Assembly (NCBI GenBank): GCA_027596075.1
Contig: JADGJC010000272.1
Coordinates: 11,134 to 56,451 of the forward strand
Direction: 5' to 3'
Length of the DNA stretch: 45,318 nt
From: Rhizophlyctis rosea
Lineage: Eukaryota > Chytridiomycota > Chytridiomycetes > Rhizophlyctidales > Rhizophlyctidaceae
Shown here: positions 38,696 through 45,318 of the stretch, one piece after another
How the letters are laid out: each line of letters begins with the position of its first letter
How positions within the stretch are numbered: position 1 is the first letter of the stretch
Translations under genes and position numbers: made by a program
The notes under the pieces: model-generated
What the model was told of the DNA's origin: nothing
What the model saw: only the letters and a program-made list of their open reading frames with translations
Database searches by the model: none

Positions 38696-39585
38696 ATGTC
38701 GTCCCGACACCCAAAAGTTACTTCTCACGACGAACGGTCACCGGGTCGCTCCTACCATGAACGGCTCGACAGGTCGCGTTCTCCACACTTTGTTAACAAC
38801 CAGGGGACGGGAAGACCGAGCTCTTCATCACGCGAAGAACCAACCAAAGCACCCCACCAGCGACATGCCCACAGATCTCCATCACCATCCTCCCACCACA
38901 AACATCCCTCTCGAAAATCACACGGTCGCTCTCGTTCAAGATCTTCCTCATCGTCAGATGACACTTCGGACTTTACCTCGTCATCCTCTTCTGCGCGCGA
39001 TAAGAAAAAGCGAAAGCACCAAAAGGACGACAAAAAGAGTCATAAAGTTAAGAAGAACAGCAAACATAAGAATAAGAAAGACAGTAGCAAACACAAGCGC
39101 AAGAAAAAGAGCCATGTGGTTACGAGCAGTAATTTGGATGTCTTGAGTCTGGTGGAGACGGCTTTACATACCCCAACTCCACTGTCTCCAGTGAAAGAAC
39201 ATCAAGAATCTGGTAAGGGTCCATCTCCATTTTGAAAGAAGGGGCATCATGGCGCTATATTCCTGGATTCACATATCATACATCAGCACCACCTGCCACT
39301 ACTCCCACCATCCCAACAAGCATCCCATCTCAATCCACAAAACCCCGTCGCCCCTCCACGCTCCCGCAAACAAAAGCAGAATATGATCATGAACACTCCA
39401 TCACCCGTCACGTGTTTGATCCCCTATCTGGTCGTTCGCGTCTCGTCCGGGGCGACGGCGAGATCATTGAAGAAATTGTATCTCGTGACCGTCATAAAGA
39501 AATCAATCGATTGGCGACTGCGGGGGATGGGGCGGCATATGCCGTGGTCATGAAGGGTGTGATGGGAGACCGGGGTCGGCAGTAG
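38696..39585 (+). CDS. ARL6IP4/SRp25-like nuclear protein
   Basis: Two exons, 38696-39212 and 39287-39585, joined in phase across a 74-nt intron (donor GTAAGG, acceptor CATCAG), giving 271 residues. The first exon encodes an Arg/Ser- and Lys-rich disordered region (RSRSRSSSSSDDTSD, then KKKRKHQKDDKK and similar basic runs), typical of splicing-speckle proteins and nuclear or nucleolar targeting. The second exon carries the conserved C-terminal domain of the ARL6IP4 family: HVFDPLSGRSRLVRGDGEII, then EEIVSRDRHKEINRLAT. Animal homologues (SRp25, SRrp37) localise to nuclear speckles and influence splice-site choice; the same role in this fungus is inference. Without the intron the two frames are separate, the first ending at 39235, so the join is needed to recover the domain. 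Confidence 0.87.
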
Positions 39586-40776
39586 ACAGTGGGTTTATGC
39601 AGTACACCATACTCACCATTGATTCCCACTTAGTCGTCTGGATTGATCAAATTGCAGGATGATGGATGTGTGGCATGTCCAATTCTTCGATCTTTGCACT
39701 ACCGATGGCTTGGATTGAAAGCTTCTTGTCCAAACTCTTCCAAAGCTCCAACCAATTTGTTGCACCATCCAAGGTGATGATGAAGTCGAAGGACGATCCA
39801 AAGTATTCGCCATATGAAGTATGGAAACTCTTTCACTGTCAAGACGTGTATGTTCGGCGGCTACATCAACAGCCGTTAAATGAATTTGCATAAGATTTCG
39901 CAAAAGGAATCCTTGTTCGAATTGTTGGAGTAGCAGGTCAGCGGACATTGGTTGTACTCACCTCTACTTCACATTGTGGATACCTTGATATCCATTGCTT
40001 CTTCACTCAACATCACTTTCATCTCCCCACAACTTTCATTCATCCAAACGTAACCACACTTTCAGTGCAAAAAACAAATCACGCCAGACCCCTTGAAGGA
40101 AGGATGTAATCTCAATGCTGCCTTGAACTCCTTGAGAATTGTGATATTTCAAAGCACCACGTCCTAACCTGTTTGTCGAAAGTTTTCAAGTCTTCAATTG
40201 TTTGGCCTCCATGGTCCCCACTCAACAAAAAGAAAGGTACAAATCAGTGTGTGCATGGTCCACTGTACGTTGATCGGTGCAATGGTACCTAGGTATCCCC
40301 ATCCAGGAACAGCAACCGGGGGGATCATCTGCTGATACTCACCTGCGCCCAGAGCACATATGTGGGGCTTACAAGTTCGCGCAACGCCGGGGTAGGATAA
40401 GTATTTGCAGGCAAAAAGATGCGAATGAAGGTCAGGAGTAGGAAGTGAAGATCGGCGAAAGCCTCATCTGCCCACTAGCTTGACTAAATGCTGATGGGTT
40501 CTGACTTTGATTTGAAGGATCATACCAACATTTGACACTCCTGATGCATCACTGCTCAATAGTAAACTTTGCACGAAAAAATGACCAACTCCCACAATAC
40601 CAAGATGCAGAAAGGTGCTTCCGCTACACCATGTTGAGCCAACTGCATCTACACAAAGATCACCGACACTAAAATGTACACGACCTGAACCCGACCTTCC
40701 CCTCACACAAATCTACCTATTAATAATGATATCCTATCTACAAAAAAAAAAAGAACTATACCGGCCTGACCACGTC
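39586..40776. other. Intergenic between two convergent genes
   Basis: Tail-to-tail region between the ARL6IP4-like gene and the phytochrome. I searched the minus strand here for the missing histidine-kinase ATPase boxes (N box, DxGxG) and for a receiver domain and found none. A poly-A run at 40741-40752 (poly-T on the phytochrome sense strand) lies just past the phytochrome stop. Confidence 0.5.
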
Positions 40777-43700
40777 TCACATTGGATTCATCGTTTCTAC
40801 CGCAGGTGTTTCCAATTCTTTCGTTACGTCCTACAAGTTCAAATGGACCGGATGAGATGAGCACCGGATACAGATACAAAACTGCCTGTCCAAAAAAAAG
40901 ATAAATGAAGAAGGCAAAGATGACGAAACCTACCAAGAGATCATTGATCATCCCCAAAAGACTCTTGGTCGTCTCATGTGACTGAACAATCACCGCTCTT
41001 GTGTCATTATCCAGTGTTCGTTCCAAAGCCATCTTGATGAAAAAAAAACAAAAACATCAGAATGGCCAACAAAAACACATGCAGGAATCTCACTCCAAGC
41101 GACCCACTCACCTCAATACAATTAATCAAATGATTCATCGGCGTCCGAATCTCATGCGTAGCATTACTCAACAGCAACCTCTTAAACCTCCCCACCCCCA
41201 CCCCACCCAACCCATCCCCGCCCCTCCGACTAACATCAATAAACTTCCAATACATCATCTGCAACACATGCGCAGTCTCCAGCTCGTCGTCCGTCCACGC
41301 CTGACACTGATCATGTACCGTCTCCGTCCATCTGTGGAAACTCTGCCGCGGCGCCAGCGCCGTCGTGAAGTCTTGGTGCATGGTGGTGTATTGGACGGGG
41401 GCGATGGTGGTCGTGTCGGCGGGTTCGGAGGGGGGTGTGGGGAGTTTGGTGGTTATGCCGGAGTTGGAGGTGGGGAGGGAGGTGACTTTTGTGGTGTAGG
41501 GGTTGCCGGCCCATTGGACGCGCTGGATGGGGTGGGGTGGGTTGAGTGGGATGTGATACGGCGAAGAGTTATCCAGGAGCACACTTACGTGCAATTGCTC
41601 TCTTCTCAAAAACACCAAAAAGCTCGACCCGTCATCCGCTAATGGAAGAACCAAAAACCCGGCAACCTGTCGTCGGCCGGTGAATTTCGGGTAATCGTGA
41701 CTGAGACGATGGGTGTAGATCACTCGTTTTGGTTGCACGTGGGTGTGGAGGTATACACTCAATTCTAAAGCTTCTGATTTTAGTTCTTCAGAAGGTGGGT
41801 CACCCGTTGTGGAATGTATTATCTGTGTTTCGCCGTTGATGGTGATGAATCCAATATCTGTGAAGTTGAAAAGACAAGTATGTTCAACAAAAGTCAAAAA
41901 TCAAGCGATCCGCTCCTCTCATCCTTGAAAATTGCTGACAGATCAGAGTTATGGATCCACTTACCAGCCCTAAACATCGCCACAACCTCTTCCGCCCTCG
42001 CCAAAACATACCCCTCTGGCCCACTCCCCAATCCCAACCCTCCCCCACCAAGAACGGACTCCCCACCAATCTCCCCTTCTCCATGCCCCGTCACAACCTT
42101 CCGCATCCTCAACCGCTCCTCATACACCACCCTCTCAATATGTTGGGCCACCGCTTCCCCAATGTACCGACACGCCTTTCGAAGTGGCAAAGGATTCCGC
42201 ATCGCCGTGTATCCGTGGCAGCAAATCAAACCCCACAATTCGTCATTGGATGTGATGGAAATGGACATTGTTGCGCGCTGGTTCGGGGATGAGCAGCTGC
42301 ACTTGCCACGAATATCGCTGAATTTTGACTCACCACTTTCATATTTGCCAAATAGTTCCGGTGAATGGGGGACAACGCCCGCAAATATGCGAAACTCATA
42401 TCCAACGGTTTCCCACCCACAGCTTTGTATGATACCATCCGTGCGGTCGGTAGATCTCGATCGTACAATAGACGGATCTGCATTGTTGAAAGAGCATGAT
42501 CAATGCGATCCATTCAAATGCAGCGCCAGTCTCCAATAAGAAAAATCATCAAAAAAACGAACCTTATTGGTTTTGTACAACTGCCGCGCTTGTGGCGGAA
42601 TATCGGTATGTGGGAAATGCAACCCTCGATATAGATGACTTCCATACTTCGTCTCCACATACTCTGCTATTGCGCAACCGTTGAAATCCTCATCGTATTG
42701 GTACTGCAGGCGACCAATGTTAATTTCGAAAGAGAATGGACGTATCATGAGATTGGGGCATTGCGCGTGCAATCAGCACATAAGGAGACTTACCAAAATT
42801 ACACGATGATATCCTGTGATTTCATGAACCAACCCCACAATCACATCCGCCAAGTGCCGCAATTCGATACAAGCTGCTAGCTGTGCGTTTACTTGTTCCA
42901 TAATGGTAAACAGCTCGCCAGAGTCCGCTGTTGAGCCAGGTTCACTGATACCCAATATTGCCTATAAAGCAAGATGCCATGTTCAGTCAAGATGATCCTA
43001 GTTGCCCGTTCTCACACTGAATATCCAATACTGACATGCTTAGACTCAGTCGATGCAGCATATAGCGCTTCATCCGACACATCCATGTTGCCCGCTTCCA
43101 AGAATTCCTTCAAATTGTCATCCTCCTGCCGCGTCATCAACGGGAACATCGTGTCCTCAACAAACTCCAACTCCACCACAATCACATCCGGATTTTTGAT
43201 ATACCGATGAACCGCACAGAAATAAGCCACGCGGGACTCGTCATCATCCTCATCCTCATCATCATACTGTTCCTCCTCCTCCTCCTCCTCACTACTCCGA
43301 TTGGAATTTGTGCGTGTGGGATGCCTGCCGCGACCTGGAAAGCTCCCGCCTGCATGAGATGTCACCACGTCACGGGCAATGTCCTCAGTTGATTTGGGTG
43401 GTGAATAAATTCCGTCCCCAAGATCATTCCGCAATCGCAATGTGAATACGTCGGGACCAGCTTCCATGGGGACATCGTCTGGTTGGAGATGTTCAATGTG
43501 ATCCCAGAAAATATCTTCTTGCTCTTCATCTAAAAGCTCCAGGAAGGATTTCAGGCGGAGGAGGGAGGAAGGTGATACGCCGATAATGGTTTTGGAGTTT
43601 TCTGAAACTTGGAGGATGCGTAGCTATATGAAAGCAGAATTGTCAATGACCTGACGAATTATCCATGGCTCTCTCCTTTTCAAAATACTGTGCGCCACGC

Positions 43701-44427
43701 GCACTTGTGTCAGCTTTGCTCCCTCCCTACACCATCCTGCTCATCTGCCCCACAGACTTGCCATCCTGCAACCTCATTATACCACGTCCCCATGAACCCA
43801 CTCGCCTGGCATTCGGTGCCATACTAATTCAGCTTCGCCTGCAATAACAGCTCTGCTGTTCCCCAACTCCCCCTTAACTGCGCTCCGCGCAGATCAAGTC
43901 AGCTCCGCTGACGCTTGCTGGCACTCGCCAATGCCAATATATAATGCGCTTCGCGCGTATCCTTCCCACCCACCCACCCAACCCCCTCCACCCACCCACC
44001 CCCCTTCCCCCACACAAACACTAACCGACTCTGCGTCCAAAACCATCAACACTCCAAACCCTTGCACACTCCCCGGGGTATGAATCGGCTCATCTGCACA
44101 ACCAACAACAGTCCCGTTGCCCAGCTTGACGAGCGGAGTCTCAATCTTCTCAGCACCGGCAGCAGCGGGAGGAGGTCTCAAGGTGAACCTATTTGTGGTG
44201 GTCAACAACGCCGCCGACCCACCACTACTATCTGAACGGGTGCGCAGAGAAGGAGACAGGAATCGCGGGTTGCCGTCAGGCGACTCGAATCCGTCTGAAC
44301 TGGACCCGAACCCGTTTGAAGAGGGAGTGCGAGGTGGGTTCGGACCTGCCCAATATTGACGGTTATTGGACCGTGATCGTTCAGGGGAGGGTGTTGCGGA
44401 GAGGTTGGAGTGAGGACTCGTTTCCAT
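40777..44427 (-). CDS. Fungal biliverdin phytochrome, PAS-GAF-PHY-HisKA, lacking ATPase and receiver
   Basis: Nine exons, all in phase: 44427-44026, 43623-43036, 42961-42794, 42703-42563, 42477-42334, 42277-41965, 41857-41112, 41032-40934 and 40830-40777 (884 residues; introns 402, 74, 90, 85, 56, 107, 79 and 103 nt). After a disordered N-terminus, Cys110 in GCADEPIHTPGSVQ sits where bacterial and fungal phytochromes attach biliverdin. The PAS carries an acidic insert (EEEEEEEQYDDEDEDDDE). The GAF has FPHTDIPPQARQLY (Asp420), SPIH (His472) and VRATMSISI-like residues; the plant chromophore Cys is absent. The PHY tongue has WAGNP and PRQSF (755-759). The HisKA H-box ATHEIRTPMN has His820, and helix 2 ends INDLLDV. 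Translation stops 16 residues later. A red/far-red receptor is predicted, but autophosphorylation in cis is not possible as modelled. An in-frame ATG at 44577 could extend the N-terminus. Confidence 0.9.
43876..43970 (-). repeat. GC-rich triple-hairpin element inside a phytochrome intron (copy 2)
   Basis: Lies within the 402-nt first intron (43624-44025). Three adjacent hairpins with 3-nt loops are visible: CTGCGC-TCC-GCGCAG (43878-43892), GTCAGC-TCC-GCTGAC (43898-43912) and ATGCGC-TTC-GCGCGTAT (43944-43960), ending with CCTTCCCACCC. The order GCCAATGCCAA then ATGCGCTTC then ATCCTTCCCACCC is shared with the P450 intron copy at 25739-25880. Confidence 0.85.
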
Positions 44428-45318
44428 TTTTAGGAGGGGGTCGCGGCTTGACTGGGTTGGATATCCGCGCTGAGTAAGGGGAATCCCACCGATGCACTCA
44501 CAGATAAGCACGCGTGAAGAGTGTGCTTCACGAGGATGACGTTGCCTTTTGTAGGAGTATGAACCAGGTCCACACACCAGTCAGCGGGATGGCAATAGGG
44601 GAAGAGGAGTTTGTCAGTTGTGTAGGTAGGATGTGATGAAGCAAGGGACAAACAATGAATGAGATGGTCAGCCAGAATCCGGGGGAGTGGGTTGGGTTTA
44701 TGGGTCCTGGTTGGTGGGTTGGTGGGTTGGTCAATGGTGAATTGGCTTGCAAGTCGCGAGTTGCGGGTCTCCCACACTGTTTGAGAGACTTGGTTTATAA
44801 GTTGTGGTCCCAGACTCCCAATAGGAGAGTCACATCTAGACACCCATCAGTTTCAAGTAGTACGACGTTGTACAAAGTTACACCGTACCATTCGCCCGAG
44901 TGCTGGGATTGTCAACCCACAGTGGTGGAATACTCGGAATCATATGGGCGCGAGAACGAGTCGACGGACTCATGTGATAGCAAGCCGTGGATTCACCGGC
45001 GAATCACCGCTCGGCGCTCAACATGACGGGCCGTACCTAGTCCCAAGATGAAACAGAGAACTATTAAGTTGCGTGTCATGCTGGTAGAGAAAGGTTGGGA
45101 ACCATGTGGGAGGAGCGATAAAATTTGAATCGAAATCCACCAGATGCCCGCATTGCACGCCTCAGAAGAAACGTAGTAACAAATCTGCCCCTCTTCTACA
45201 CAACTACACATCCAAAACCCCAAACATCATGCAAAGAAAAAAAATATGCAAACAAAATCAAAGAAATCAGTAAACAAAGATATCAAAAAAGATTTATAAC
45301 ACACACAAATATACAAAA
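44428..45318. other. Phytochrome upstream region to the window edge
   Basis: Contains the phytochrome promoter and 5' UTR. A GGTTGGTGGG simple repeat lies near 44707-44733. A 28-codon minus-strand frame at 44993-45079 looks like a signal peptide but has no continuation. The last 100 bases are very AT-rich. No gene is called. Confidence 0.45.

Noticed and set aside
39586..40776. Search for phytochrome HATPase and receiver exons
   Set aside because: None of the N-box, G-box or receiver Asp/Lys patterns was seen in any minus-strand frame, so no extra exon is annotated.
44993..45079. 28-codon minus-strand frame resembling a signal peptide
   Set aside because: No downstream exon in phase could be found, and the phytochrome 550 bases away is not expected to be secreted.

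Overview
The window is nuclear DNA of a filamentous or early-diverging fungus. Its protein-coding genes are broken by short GT-AG introns (mostly 56-107 nt), and they encode eukaryotic families: a MARK/Par-1 kinase with UBA and KA1 domains, a microsomal P450, an ARL6IP4/SRp25-type nuclear protein, a ZZ zinc-finger protein and a fungal-type biliverdin phytochrome. A Chytridiomycota-like lineage is a reasonable guess but is not proven by the sequence.

Layout. 1-1291 (minus) is the 5' part of a disordered, coiled-coil protein that runs off the left edge. 1292-13213 is a gene desert with small hairpins and a possible Pol III/SINE-like patch near its right end. 13214-15553 (plus) is a four-exon GT2 glycosyltransferase of the egghead/BRE-3 type. 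17973-18185 (plus) is a small conserved-looking ORF. 18186-24285 holds a ZZ zinc-finger gene (21703-22929, minus) inside a field of diverged duplications, including two dead fragments of the neighbouring P450. 24286-26485 (minus) is the intact-looking P450. 26486-33727 is a second gene desert with a diverged direct repeat pair.

From 33728 the window becomes gene-dense: MARK/Par-1-like kinase (33728-36220, minus), MDR oxidoreductase (37178-38300, minus), ARL6IP4-like protein (38696-39585, plus; divergent from the oxidoreductase) and a nine-exon phytochrome (40777-44427, minus; convergent with ARL6IP4).

The genes do not form an obvious pathway. Two genome-level patterns link them. First, nearly every exon starts with C-ending codons and finishes with G/T-ending codons on the sense strand. 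Second, a small GC-rich triple-hairpin repeat sits inside one unusually long intron of the P450 and one of the phytochrome. The most unusual single gene is the phytochrome: it keeps the biliverdin Cys, the PAS-GAF-PHY core and the phospho-acceptor H-box, but stops directly after the HisKA helix pair, with no ATPase or receiver domain found downstream. All exon joins were read by eye from splice motifs and reading frame; none is backed by transcript data.
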